A DNA stretch of 17,815 bases from Limnochordia bacterium (GTDB lineage: Bacteria > Bacillota > Limnochordia > DUMW01), in assembly GCA_023230925.1 (NCBI GenBank), contig JALNWK010000057.1:1-17815 (forward strand), given 5' to 3'. This document shows positions 8,048 to 15,437 of this stretch, one piece after another. The translations under genes and the position numbers were made by a program. How positions within the stretch are numbered: the first letter of the stretch is position 1; the number at the start of each line of letters is the position of its first letter. Under the pieces are notes generated by a model. It was not told the origin of the DNA. It saw nothing but the letters and a program-made list of their open reading frames with translations, and searched no databases.

Positions 8048-9151
8048 ATAGCTGAGAATGTAATTGTCCGCTTTGAAAATGTCACCAAGCAGTATGATGA
8101 CGATCCCGCCGTGTTGGAGGATGTCAGTTTTGAGCTGGAGAGGGGCAAGTTTTATACGTTGCTTGGTCCTTCTGGTTGTGGCAAAACCACAATCATCCGT
8201 CTGATTGCAGGGTTCACAGAACCTACGAAGGGTAAGATCTATCTCCAAGGGCAGGAGATTCGGACGATTTCTCCGCGTCAGCGCAAAGTAAATACCGTGT
8301 TTCAGGATTATGCACTTTTTCCTCATCTTAATGTGTTTGAAAACGTGGCCTTTGGTCTGCGGGTGCGACGTATGAGCAACGAAGTGATTAAGACGAAGGT
8401 GCAGGAAGTGCTACGTTTTGTTAACCTATCGGGGCTTGAGAACCGTGAGATCGCTGGACTGTCTGGTGGGCAACAGCAACGGGTGGCCATCGCTCGGGCT
8501 ATTGTCAATGAGCCTGAAGTGTTGCTACTGGATGAACCGTTGTCGGCGCTCGATCTAAAACTTCGTTCCGAGATGCAGTATGAGCTAAGGGAGTTGCAGC
8601 GTCGTCTAGGCATCACCTTTGTATTTGTAACGCATGATCAGGAAGAAGCCTTGGCATTATCTGATGAGATTTTTGTGTTGAATAATGGTCGGATCCAGCA
8701 AAGCGGAACACCTACCGATATCTACGATGAGCCAATAAACAGGTTTGTGGCTGACTTTATTGGGGAATCGAATATTGTTGCAGGGACAATGATTCGAGAT
8801 TACTTGGTGGGGTTTGTTGGCCATCAATTTGAATGTGTGGACCGAGGTTTCCATGCTAATGAACCGGTTGAGATCGTCATTCGCCCAGAGGATCTTGAAC
8901 TTACTACTAAGGATGCTGGAAAACTGAAAGTCCGTGTAGATTCTCAGCTATTTAGGGGTGTACACTATGAGATCTGCTGCTATGACGAGGAAGGAAATGA
9001 ATGGCTTGTTCATTCCACAAAAAAGGCAGCGGTAGGGGATGAGATCGGACTAGACTTTTGGCCTGAGGATATTCATGTGATGCGGATCGGTGAGACTGAG
9101 GCCGAATTCGATCGAAGGCTGGAGTCCTACGGGGAGATGCGCCATGGATAA
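8048..9151 (+). CDS. potA: Spermidine/putrescine ABC transporter, ATP-binding protein
   Basis: This is the cytoplasmic ATPase that powers polyamine import with PotBCD. With the start used here the protein has 367 residues: Walker A GPSGCGKTT at 40-48, signature LSGGQQQR at 138-145, Walker B LLLDEP around 159-164, H-loop histidine H196, and a C-terminal TOBE-type domain from about residue 280. The start is odd. The conserved first strand (ENVIVRFENVTKQYDD) lies upstream of every ATG, GTG or TTG in frame; the first usable ones are GTG 8108 and TTG 8111, inside the first helix region. Family alignment would place Met at the ATA at 8048, which has GGGGGG 8 nt upstream (8034-8039). So either AUA initiates, or the ATG has mutated to ATA. 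The gene overlaps potB by 8 nt and heads the operon. Family is certain; substrate follows from PotBCD. Confidence 0.93.
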   Translation: MAENVIVRFENVTKQYDDDPAVLEDVSFELERGKFYTLLGPSGCGKTTIIRLIAGFTEPTKGKIYLQGQEIRTISPRQRKVNTVFQDYALFPHLNVFENVAFGLRVRRMSNEVIKTKVQEVLRFVNLSGLENREIAGLSGGQQQRVAIARAIVNEPEVLLLDEPLSALDLKLRSEMQYELRELQRRLGITFVFVTHDQEEALALSDEIFVLNNGRIQQSGTPTDIYDEPINRFVADFIGESNIVAGTMIRDYLVGFVGHQFECVDRGFHANEPVEIVIRPEDLELTTKDAGKLKVRVDSQLFRGVHYEICCYDEEGNEWLVHSTKKAAVGDEIGLDFWPEDIHVMRIGETEAEFDRRLESYGEMRHG

Positions 9152-9953
9152 GCGGACCCGGAATATATATCTAATTCCCTATGTTGTGTGGATCGTCTTA
9201 TTTGTGATCGTGCCCATTGTGCTGGTGGGATACTACTCCCTATTTGATATCGAAGGGGCATTGACTATTGAGAACTATAAGCGGTTCTTCTCGCCGATCT
9301 ACCTGAGCATGGCCCTTCGCTCCTTTTGGTATGCGTTTTTGGTAACGGCGTTTTCGCTGCTTATTGCTTATCCAACGTCATACTTGCTTACTAAAACCAA
9401 GCATAAACAGCTGTGGCTGTTGTTAATTGTGATGCCCTCTTGGATGAACTTGCTACTAAAGACCTATGCCTTCATTGGGCTTTTGGGTACCTATGGTCCG
9501 GTTAACTCATTTCTAGAAGTCATTGGAATTGGTGCCAGGCAGATTCTGTTTACAGACTTTAGTTTCATTTTTGTGGCGGTATATATTTTCATTCCCTTTA
9601 TGATCCTCCCGATCTTCGGCGCGTTAGAGGAGTTGGATCCCTCGTTGGTGGCAGCGGCATATGACTTAGGTGCATCCCCCTGGACCACCTTTCGCAAAGT
9701 GATCTTTCCATTGACTATTAGTGGGGTGCAGTCGGGATGTCAGGCGGTATTTATTCCGTCGTTATCCCTGTTTATGATTACCCGGCTAATTGCAGGAAAT
9801 CGGGTGATTACCTTAGGAACTGCCATTGAACAGCACTTTTTGGTGACACAGGATTGGGGGATGGGATCCGCTCTTGCCATCGTCTTGATCATCGCCATGG
9901 GGCTAACAATGTTGCTTACAACAGGTAGAAAGCGGGTGAGCTCAGGTGGGTAA
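9144..9953 (+). CDS. potB: Spermidine/putrescine ABC transporter, permease PotB
   Basis: This is one of the two inner-membrane subunits that form the polyamine channel. The ATG at 9144 is chosen over the open frame further upstream because GGGGAG (9131-9136) lies 7 nt before it and the protein then begins MDKRTRNIYLIPYVVW, as in the family. It has 269 residues with about six hydrophobic spans, the first at about 8-30. The cytoplasmic EAA loop that docks on PotA is visible as ELDPSLVAAAYDLGASPWTT. Its start overlaps potA by 8 nt and its end overlaps potC by 8 nt, which suggests translational coupling. Nothing is unusual in the sequence. Confidence 0.95.
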   Translation: MDKRTRNIYLIPYVVWIVLFVIVPIVLVGYYSLFDIEGALTIENYKRFFSPIYLSMALRSFWYAFLVTAFSLLIAYPTSYLLTKTKHKQLWLLLIVMPSWMNLLLKTYAFIGLLGTYGPVNSFLEVIGIGARQILFTDFSFIFVAVYIFIPFMILPIFGALEELDPSLVAAAYDLGASPWTTFRKVIFPLTISGVQSGCQAVFIPSLSLFMITRLIAGNRVITLGTAIEQHFLVTQDWGMGSALAIVLIIAMGLTMLLTTGRKRVSSGG

Positions 9954-10749
9954 GAGGTTCAAATTGTCTACGATCTATCTTGTGTGTGTGTTTGCGATCC
10001 TTTATGCACCTATCTTGTACCTTGCTTATTACTCATTTAACAGTGGGGGTACCATGTATCATTTTGATGAGTTCACCCTGGATTGGTACCGGGAGGTATT
10101 TCAGGATACCCGCCTACTGGTGATACTGTTAAACACCCTGACCATTGCCTTGTTATCTGCGGCGATCTCCACAATTATTGGTGTTGCCGGGGCCATTGCC
10201 ATTCATAATGTGAAGCGTAGAGAGTTTCGTAACGCTCTCCTGACCTTAAATAATGTGATGATTGTCAGTCCAGATGTGATCATTGGTGCATCGTTTTTGA
10301 TTCTGTTTGCGATGATTGGCATGCAACTGGGGTTTGCCTCCGTCCTCATTGCACACATCGCCTTTAGTGTACCCATTGTGGTTTTGATGGTTCTACCCAA
10401 ATTACAGGAGATGAGTCCCTCGTTGATCGATGCTGCCCTAGATTTGGGCGCAACCCGACGGGATGTTCTGACCAGGGTAGTCATCCCCTATATTACCCCA
10501 GGGATCATGGCTGGTTTTTTCATGGCCTTGACCTATTCCCTGGATGATTTTGCGGTGACCTTTTTTGTGACTGGAAGTGGTTTTTCCACGCTGTCTGTGG
10601 AGATTTACTCCATGGCCAGAAGGGGCATCTCCCTGACGATCAATGCCCTATCTACACTGGTATTTTTGGTTACCTTAGCTTTGGTGATCGGTTACTATGC
10701 TATTAGTAAGCAGGCGGGTAGACCCAATAAGGTGGAGGTGAGCAAATGA
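9946..10749 (+). CDS. potC: Spermidine/putrescine ABC transporter, permease PotC
   Basis: This is the second membrane subunit of the polyamine importer, 267 residues, with about six membrane spans and the EAA-loop sequence EMSPSLIDAALDLGATRRDV that contacts PotA. The GTG start overlaps the end of potB by 8 nt, and the RBS is only a weak GGGTGAG, so expression probably depends on coupling to potB. The N-terminus (MGKRFKLSTIYLVCVFAILYAPILYLAYYSFNS) matches the usual PotC layout of a first span followed by a short external loop. The stop codon overlaps the potD start as ATGA. Confidence 0.95.
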   Translation: MGKRFKLSTIYLVCVFAILYAPILYLAYYSFNSGGTMYHFDEFTLDWYREVFQDTRLLVILLNTLTIALLSAAISTIIGVAGAIAIHNVKRREFRNALLTLNNVMIVSPDVIIGASFLILFAMIGMQLGFASVLIAHIAFSVPIVVLMVLPKLQEMSPSLIDAALDLGATRRDVLTRVVIPYITPGIMAGFFMALTYSLDDFAVTFFVTGSGFSTLSVEIYSMARRGISLTINALSTLVFLVTLALVIGYYAISKQAGRPNKVEVSK

Positions 10750-11819
10750 AGAAGGTTGTTCAGATGTTTGCCACGGTGCTTATCGCGGCTGTTGTCTTGA
10801 TCTATATCACTGCACGTCTTAATTCGATGCAGGGCTACTCCGGTGGCAATATCCTCACGATCTACAACTGGGGTGATTATATAGAGCCGGAGCTTATCAT
10901 TGCCTTTGAAGAGGAGTCGGGCGTTAAAGTGATTTACGAGACCTTCGAGTCCAATGAGGCGATGCTGACTAAGATCTCCCATGGGGGTAACGCCTTTGAT
11001 ATCGTGATCCCGTCGGATTATGCGATTAACAAAATGAAGGAGCAAGGGCTATTGATTCCCTTGGATCATGACAAGATTCCTAACCTGGAGTACATCGATC
11101 CGCGGTTTTTGGATCTTCCCTTTGATGAGAACAATGAGTACTCCATCCCGTATTTCTGGGGTACGTTGGGAATTGTCTATAACTCGGAGATGCTTGGCGG
11201 CCGTGTGCTAGAAAGCTGGAACGATCTGTGGGATGAATCACTGCGAAACCAAATCCTCCTAGTGGATAGTGCCCGGGAGGTCATCGGGATTGGCCTGAAC
11301 AGCCTAGGTTATTCCCTAAACGATACCGATGTGGACCACCTACAGGAAGCCCAGCGCCGACTATTTGAACTGGTACCCAATGTGAAAGCCATTGTGGGCG
11401 ATGAGATCAAAATGCTACTAGCCAATGAGGAAGCGGCGATTGGGGTTGTCTGGTCCGGGGATGCGTCTGTGATTATTGACGAAAACCCGAAATTGGACTA
11501 TGTCATTCCCACGGAGGGTACCAATGTGTGGTTTGATAACATCGTGATTCCCACCACCGCCAAAAACGTAGAGGCAGCCCATATGTTCATTAACTTCATC
11601 CTCGATCCGGAGATTTCCGCTGTGAACACTGAGTATGTGGGTTACTCTACGCCAAATCAAGGGGCATTAGACTACCTACCAGAGGAAATCGTAGAGGATG
11701 AAAGGTTTTATCCTAGCCCTGAGATCACTGATACCCTGGAAGTATACGAAAACCTCAGTAGGCGGATGACCGCCTACTATAACGAGTTGTTCCTTGAATT
11801 TAAGATGCATCGGAAGTAA
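10746..11819 (+). CDS. potD: Spermidine/putrescine-binding protein PotD
   Basis: This is the extracellular polyamine-binding component, 357 residues. The N-terminus MKKVVQMFATVLIAAVVLIYI is a signal/anchor segment with no lipobox cysteine, so the protein is either tethered by an uncleaved helix or released, unlike the lipoprotein form common in Firmicutes. Family features are TIYNWGDYIEPELI (aromatic cage tryptophan and tyrosine), ESNEAMLTKI, FDIVIPSDYAI, IPYFWGTLGIVYNSEM, VDSAREVIG and the VVWSGDASV segment. In the acidic polyamine-contact stretch, DSARE has Ser where E. coli PotD has the second Asp of DDARE, so the preferred polyamine may differ. GGAGGT (10734-10739) lies 6 nt before the ATG. 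The gene ends the operon at a strong terminator. Confidence 0.95.
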   Translation: MKKVVQMFATVLIAAVVLIYITARLNSMQGYSGGNILTIYNWGDYIEPELIIAFEEESGVKVIYETFESNEAMLTKISHGGNAFDIVIPSDYAINKMKEQGLLIPLDHDKIPNLEYIDPRFLDLPFDENNEYSIPYFWGTLGIVYNSEMLGGRVLESWNDLWDESLRNQILLVDSAREVIGIGLNSLGYSLNDTDVDHLQEAQRRLFELVPNVKAIVGDEIKMLLANEEAAIGVVWSGDASVIIDENPKLDYVIPTEGTNVWFDNIVIPTTAKNVEAAHMFINFILDPEISAVNTEYVGYSTPNQGALDYLPEEIVEDERFYPSPEITDTLEVYENLSRRMTAYYNELFLEFKMHRK

Positions 11820-11824
11820 CAGTC

Positions 11825-11859
11825 TGGCTGGGGCTATTAATCCAAGATAGCCCCGGCCA
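11825..11859. terminator. Bidirectional terminator between potD and purC
   Basis: TGGCTGGGGCTAT (11825-11837) pairs with ATAGCCCCGGCCA (11847-11859), 13 bp with one G-U pair and a 9-nt loop. On the plus strand it is followed by ATTCCTTTTG. The purC stop codon and last codons are embedded in it, so both convergent genes end at one structure. Confidence 0.8.
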
Positions 11860-12508
11860 ATTCCTTTTGTAACAGCACTTGTCCGTCCTTGACCACCCGC
11901 ATACTATCTCCGGATATTTCATCAATAAGTAGGGGATGGCCGTCGACCTCACCAAACTCGTACTTGATATCGATTAACTCAAGGCCCTTACGGGCAAGGT
12001 CTTTTTTAAGTAGGGCGGTGACGGTTCGGGCAGTCTTCTTCATATACTGCACTTCCTCGTCAGTGACAATGTTCAGTGCCACTAGAGCATCATCGGTGAT
12101 TAGTGGGTCTCCTCGTTCATCGTCCTTTATGGTAAATTCAACCAGCGATGGTAGCGGTGTACCTTCGGTTACATGCTTCCCGTAGCGACGTACAAAACTA
12201 CCCCAGGCTTTCTCCCTACAGATTACCTCCAGTTCGTAAGAACGTGCCGATTCGACGATCATGCTGTTTTCTATGGGTCCCACACCAACAAAATGCGTCG
12301 GTATTCCGGCATCTTTCAAGAGCTCGAAAAAGTACAACGTGAGACGATATGAGGATTGTCCTTTACCTGCAACTTCTCCGATAACCTCATTTGCACCGGA
12401 GTCCACCTTACCAGCGGATCCGGTTACTGCATCTTTGAAATGGAGCATGATTCTGCCGTCATCCATAACAAAGACGTCTTTGGTCTTTCCTACGTATGTT
12501 CTCTGCAA
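11837..12508 (-). CDS. purC: Phosphoribosylaminoimidazole-succinocarboxamide (SAICAR) synthase
   Basis: This enzyme joins aspartate to CAIR using ATP in de novo purine synthesis, in the cytoplasm. The 223-residue protein opens with VGKTKDVFVMDDGRIMLHFKD (nucleotide-binding loop), then has GPIENSMIVESARSYELEVICREKAWGSFVRRYG and the C-terminal LIDIKYEFGE and IDEISGDSMRVV segments that define the family. It is slightly shorter than typical bacterial PurC (about 235 residues). The start is TTG; in-frame upstream codons reach a TGA at once, and AAGGGG lies about 10 nt before it. No other pur gene is nearby, so it is a stand-alone copy with its own promoter, convergent with the pot operon. Confidence 0.93.
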   Translation of the reverse strand: MQRTYVGKTKDVFVMDDGRIMLHFKDAVTGSAGKVDSGANEVIGEVAGKGQSSYRLTLYFFELLKDAGIPTHFVGVGPIENSMIVESARSYELEVICREKAWGSFVRRYGKHVTEGTPLPSLVEFTIKDDERGDPLITDDALVALNIVTDEEVQYMKKTARTVTALLKKDLARKGLELIDIKYEFGEVDGHPLLIDEISGDSMRVVKDGQVLLQKELAGAILD

Positions 12509-12565
12509 AAGTGTTCATCCCCTTAGAATATTACTGCACCACGGGTCGCATATGTGGTCAAGCCA

Positions 12566-12594
12566 ATTTTACCACAGGTGGTTTAAGGAGCCAA
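12566..12594 (-). promoter_or_regulatory. Promoter of purC
   Basis: On the minus strand TTGGCT (-35, 12594-12589) and TAAAAT (-10, 12571-12566) are 17 nt apart, with a TGn extension before the -10. The spacer holds a small palindrome, ACCACctGTGGT, which could bind a regulator. Transcription would begin about 50 nt before the purC start. Confidence 0.5.
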
Positions 12595-12747
12595 GTAGAT
12601 ATTAAGCTAGGTTTGGACGCTGACGCTTAGTTCTTCTTGGGGTAATGCCTGGCCTTGACTAGTATTTCCGAAGTTATTGAGATAAAGACCTCCCATAGGG
12701 ACTAGGCACTGGTATCACCTAAGTAGTTCTGTGCGAAGCCAGCCAAG

Positions 12748-12924
12748 ATGAGGATAATCATGCTGGAGGATGGTGACTATCCCCATGTCTATACACTGGT
12801 TATTGGCCTGTTTATCTTAGGGTTGGGGCACATTCCAAGCTATGTGATCTAACACGATGAAATGAAGATCGTCAATAAAGAGGCCTTTGGACGGTCTGTG
12901 GGTAGTCTAACACCTTTTCGGTAA
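12748..12924 (+). pseudogene. Remnant of a small membrane protein
   Basis: From ATG 12748 the frame reads MRIIMLEDGDYPHVY, then one hydrophobic helix (TLVIGLFILGLGHIPSYVI), then a TAA at 12850-12852, and continues in the same frame as HDEMKIVNKEAFGRS to a second stop at 12922-12924. There is no ribosome binding site and no open frame upstream. The protein-like continuation after the stop suggests a decayed membrane protein rather than a true 34-residue peptide. I do not recognise the family. Confidence 0.35.
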
Positions 12925-12951
12925 GATTATCAGTGAGTGATTCGCGGGGAA

Positions 12952-12980
12952 TTGATTTTCGCTTAAGTTTAGGGTAAAAT
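12952..12980 (+). promoter_or_regulatory. Promoter of the ABC-F gene
   Basis: TTGATT (-35, 12952-12957) and TAAAAT (-10, 12975-12980) are separated by 17 nt. Transcription would start near 12987, which leaves a leader of about 205 nt before the ABC-F start codon. Confidence 0.65.
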
Positions 12981-13016
12981 ATAATAAAATTAGGAAAGGG
13001 CAAGGTACTACTAGCG

Positions 13017-13031
13017 ATGAGAATTAGCTAA
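13017..13031 (+). CDS. Candidate four-residue leader peptide (MRIS)
   Basis: ATG at 13017 opens a four-codon frame ending in TAA. It is the first start codon on the predicted transcript, and AGGAAAGGGCAAGG lies at 12992-13005, about 11 nt upstream. Very short leader ORFs of this kind sit at the 5' ends of ribosome-controlled resistance genes. On its own the evidence is thin. Confidence 0.3.
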   Translation: MRIS

Positions 13032-13063
13032 TTCAGCAGAATCAGTTGGATTTGGTCGGGGGT

Positions 13064-13150
13064 ATGGGATACCTCCTTCTTGTGCTGGATTGGCTAGAGA
13101 TTGTCTACAAATATGGGCGGTGCTTATTGTCTATGTACCTGCCATGGTGA
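13064..13150 (+). CDS. Candidate 28-residue leader peptide abutting the attenuator
   Basis: This frame encodes MGYLLLVLDWLEIVYKYGRC and a further eight residues ending LPW. The TGA stop (13148-13150) ends 1 nt before the terminator stem at 13152, an arrangement expected if ribosome position controls hairpin folding. The ATG has only GGGGG almost touching it; the frame is open back to 13028 with TTG alternatives at 13046 and 13052. An 8-bp hairpin (13058-13065 with 13069-13076) covers the start. It may instead be the tail of a lost gene. Confidence 0.3.
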   Translation: MGYLLLVLDWLEIVYKYGRCLLSMYLPW

Positions 13151-13151
13151 T

Positions 13152-13194
13152 GTCTTTCCGGCACATGTTTAGTGTGAGAGGAGAGACTTTTTTT
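13152..13194 (+). terminator. Intrinsic terminator/attenuator overlapping the ABC-F RBS
   Basis: GTCTTTCC (13152-13159) pairs with GGAGAGAC (13180-13187), 8 bp with one G-U. An inner CACA/TGTG stem (13162-13165 with 13173-13176) closes a 7-nt loop. Seven consecutive T follow at once (13188-13194), and the ATG of the ABC-F gene is the next codon. The right arm contains the ribosome binding site GAGAGGAGAG. So the structure can both end transcription and hide the RBS. Confidence 0.7.
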
Positions 13195-14808
13195 ATGCTT
13201 ATTTTGGAAGCTTTGAATATAGAAAAGTACTACGGTGACCGACGAATCGTAAAACTAGATGAATTCAAGGTTCATGCCGGAGACAAGATAGGTTTAGTTG
13301 GACAGAATGGTTCTGGAAAGACAACGCTGATGAACATACTGGCGAAGGAAATTGTACCTGATGCGGGATTTGTGAAGCATTACTACAACCTGGCCTATAT
13401 CCGTCAGTTTTCTCTTGAAGATATCAATGCTAGTCCGGAAGCGCTAAGTGAATTTCGTCTGTCTGACAAATTGGATCAGGACATACACAGTGGTGGTGAG
13501 AGAACACGGATTAGGATCGCCAACGCCTTTAGTCAAGACCCCATATTGTTACTGGCCGACGAACCTACAGCTAACCTTGATTATCGAGGTATTGAGCTTT
13601 TTCAGCAGAAGCTAGCCACGGTGGATTCCTTTATCCTGATTTGTCACGACCGCTCCTTATTGGATAGCCTGTGCAACAGGATTGTTGAGATTAAAGGGGG
13701 CAGGCTAAGGTTCTATGATGGGAATTACTCTTTCTACCAAGGGCAGAGGGAAAAGGAGATCCAGTCTGCTCTGGCGGAATACGAGAAATATGAGTCAGAT
13801 AAGAGAAAACTAGAAAGAGCGATACGGGATAGACAGAGAAAGTCTAAAAGAACCCAGAGACCACCTCGGAGGATGAGTAACTCCGAGGCACGTCTTCACA
13901 AGGCCAAGGCTAGTGAGAAACAGGAAAAAATTCACAACGCCGTTGGCAGTCTAAAGGCCCGTCTTGAACGATTAGAGGTTAGAGAAAGACCCAAGGAGCT
14001 TCCCGGGATCAAGCTAGACTTCTCTTTAACGGATTCCCCTGGAAACAAGGTGGTGATTTCGGCGGAGGGATTGTCCTTTGCCTTTGGACGCAATAGACTC
14101 TTTAGTGATGCCTCATTTAGGGTCTACAATGGTTCGAAAACTGCTCTGTGGGGTGAAAATGGAACAGGAAAGACGACCCTATTGAACTTGATCAACAATC
14201 GAGCAAAAGGCATTTCTATCGTACCTAAAGCACGGATTGGCTATTTTCGTCAAGATTTTGAGAATCTAGAGCCTGGCAAATCGGTGCTTGAAAATGTAAT
14301 GCAGGACGGAATCCAGAAGGAGACTGTGGCCCGGACAATACTAGCAAGGTTACTCATCCAAGGAGACGACGTCTATAAGAGTGTTGGTATGTTAAGTGGT
14401 GGGGAAAAGATAAAGGTGTCCTTTGCAAAGCTTTTTGTATCCGATGCTAACGTTCTACTTCTAGATGAACCCACCAACTACCTTGACATGGGATCTGTAG
14501 AAGCACTAGAGAGCGTGCTTTGTGATTATGAAGGTACGGTCTTGTTTGTGTCCCATGATCGGACATTTGTGGATAGAGTAGCCGATAAACTGCTGATCTT
14601 CGAAGATCAGACGATCAAGGAGTTCGAAGGAAGTATAGACGAATATATGCTAGGTAAAGAAAAAACGGCCTATGACACCGATAGGGAAATGGAAAGGATG
14701 GTACGGCAGATGAGAATGGCCGAGCTAGTGGCAAAACTCCAAGAGCCCGGCGCAGATAAGGATGCCCTGGAGGCTGAATACGAACGTCTTATACTTGAGC
14801 AAGAATAG
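13195..14808 (+). CDS. ABC-F ATPase, antibiotic-resistance (ribosome protection) type
   Basis: ABC-F proteins are soluble twin ATPases that bind the ribosomal E site; the resistance branch (Vga, Msr, Lsa, VmlR) displaces antibiotics from the peptidyl-transferase region. The protein has 537 residues from the ATG at 13195, which has AGAGGAGAG 8 nt upstream; the open frame continues 35 codons upstream but without a credible start. First cassette: GQNGSGKTT at 36-44, SGGERTRIRIANAF from 99, LLLADEPTANLD. The interdomain linker (about 195-270) is long, basic and coiled, with RQRKSKRTQRPPRRMSNSEA followed by RLHKAK, close to linkers of resistance-type members. Second cassette: GENGTGKTT at 320-328, LSGGEK at 400-405, LLLDEPTNYLD with D424/E425. 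There are no membrane segments. The long leader with terminator supports drug-inducible expression. The spectrum (lincosamide, streptogramin, pleuromutilin or other) cannot be read from sequence. Confidence 0.9.
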   Translation: MLILEALNIEKYYGDRRIVKLDEFKVHAGDKIGLVGQNGSGKTTLMNILAKEIVPDAGFVKHYYNLAYIRQFSLEDINASPEALSEFRLSDKLDQDIHSGGERTRIRIANAFSQDPILLLADEPTANLDYRGIELFQQKLATVDSFILICHDRSLLDSLCNRIVEIKGGRLRFYDGNYSFYQGQREKEIQSALAEYEKYESDKRKLERAIRDRQRKSKRTQRPPRRMSNSEARLHKAKASEKQEKIHNAVGSLKARLERLEVRERPKELPGIKLDFSLTDSPGNKVVISAEGLSFAFGRNRLFSDASFRVYNGSKTALWGENGTGKTTLLNLINNRAKGISIVPKARIGYFRQDFENLEPGKSVLENVMQDGIQKETVARTILARLLIQGDDVYKSVGMLSGGEKIKVSFAKLFVSDANVLLLDEPTNYLDMGSVEALESVLCDYEGTVLFVSHDRTFVDRVADKLLIFEDQTIKEFEGSIDEYMLGKEKTAYDTDREMERMVRQMRMAELVAKLQEPGADKDALEAEYERLILEQE

Positions 14809-14968
14809 GCAATTTACCTGAATTGTTTTCCCTACAGTAAGGACGACCCTCTGCAGTTGTGGGGTTTAACACAGACTGCGATGCGAATCCATATTCTGAA
14901 TGTTTTCATCGAAGGAGTTATGCAATCTGCTCCGTTGTACGCGGCTCCGCTAAAGGGTGCTTGCTACC

Positions 14969-15124
14969 ATGATCACAGATGTAGTGCAGATAAGAAGCAA
15001 TCCTAAAGACGCAATAGCGAGGAAGCTCCCAATCGCAGCGACTGTTCGACGCATGGAAGCAGTAGAGCAGAGTATGATCACATGCGGACGACTAGGCTTG
15101 ATTAGTCGTCCGTACCTTAATTAA
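14969..15124 (+). CDS. Possible small hypothetical protein (51 aa)
   Basis: An open frame from ATG 14969 reads MITDVVQIRSNPKDAIARKL and continues with PIAATVRRMEAVEQSM to a TAA at 15122-15124. The composition looks protein-like, with an amphipathic centre. Against it, there is no ribosome binding site, and its 3' third coincides with a perfect 10-bp hairpin, which suggests the DNA is structural instead. An alternative GTG start lies four codons upstream. I do not recognise it. Confidence 0.22.
   Translation: MITDVVQIRSNPKDAIARKLPIAATVRRMEAVEQSMITCGRLGLISRPYLN
15085..15112. repeat. Perfect 10-bp inverted repeat
   Basis: CGGACGACTA (15085-15094) pairs perfectly with TAGTCGTCCG (15103-15112) around an 8-nt loop. 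It lies about 280 nt after the ABC-F stop and 325 nt after the mntP stop, with only CTTAATTAA on the plus side, so it could be a distal terminator or part of a mobile or RNA element. Confidence 0.5.
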
Positions 15125-15215
15125 GAACTGTGCTGTTATTGTCTGGAAGCACGTCTATAACGGGTGTAGCAGCACAATACCGAGCGTAACCGGTACACGG
15201 TGTCTACCGTATGGA

Positions 15216-15252
15216 TGCTGTGGTCAGCTCGCTATAGTAGTTGACCGCAGCA
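15216..15252. repeat. 11-bp inverted repeat
   Basis: TGCTGTGGTCA (15216-15226) pairs with TGACCGCAGCA (15242-15252) with one G-U pair and a 15-nt loop. There is no T-run. It is the second large stem in this gene-free stretch. Confidence 0.45.
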
Positions 15253-15437
15253 CATGCTAAGTCGGGGATGTGGGTAAGGCTCACAAAAGACCCCAGGACG
15301 TGCTTAACAGGGGCAGAGTTAAGTTCTATTCATAAGGTCGAGGCTCCTCCTGCGGGACTGCAAACCAGTCTTTGCTAAAGGAACATCCGTGGGTTTGCTT
15401 CTCCATAACTACTATTACCTTATCTTAATCAGTCTAT

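Larger units (their letters stand above)
14809..15437. other. Gene-poor, hairpin-rich intergenic region
   Basis: No gene is firmly supported. Two strong inverted repeats stand out, listed separately, plus weaker ones (ACGGT/ACCGT near 15198-15211, TGTGCTG near 15129 with CAGCACA near 15170). On the minus strand, VLGSFVSLTHIPDLACAAVN near 15300-15240 and TPVIDVLPDNNSTVLN near 15170-15122 are protein-like but broken by a stop. On balance this is decayed DNA or a structured non-coding stretch at the convergent ends of the ABC-F gene and mntP. Confidence 0.35.

Noticed and set aside
7922..8326. 134-residue minus-strand open frame
   Set aside because: It overlaps the potA leader and the conserved PotA N-terminus on the other strand, has no RBS and no recognisable motifs.
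10695..11045. 116-residue minus-strand open frame
   Set aside because: It is the shadow of the potC/potD junction, which is strongly coding on the plus strand.
12261..12605. 114-residue plus-strand open frame
   Set aside because: It is antisense to purC and to its promoter region; composition is not protein-like.
13090..13194. 35-codon N-terminal extension of the ABC-F protein
   Set aside because: It has no credible start or RBS and runs through the terminator hairpin; the ATG at 13195 has a proper RBS and begins the family-like sequence.
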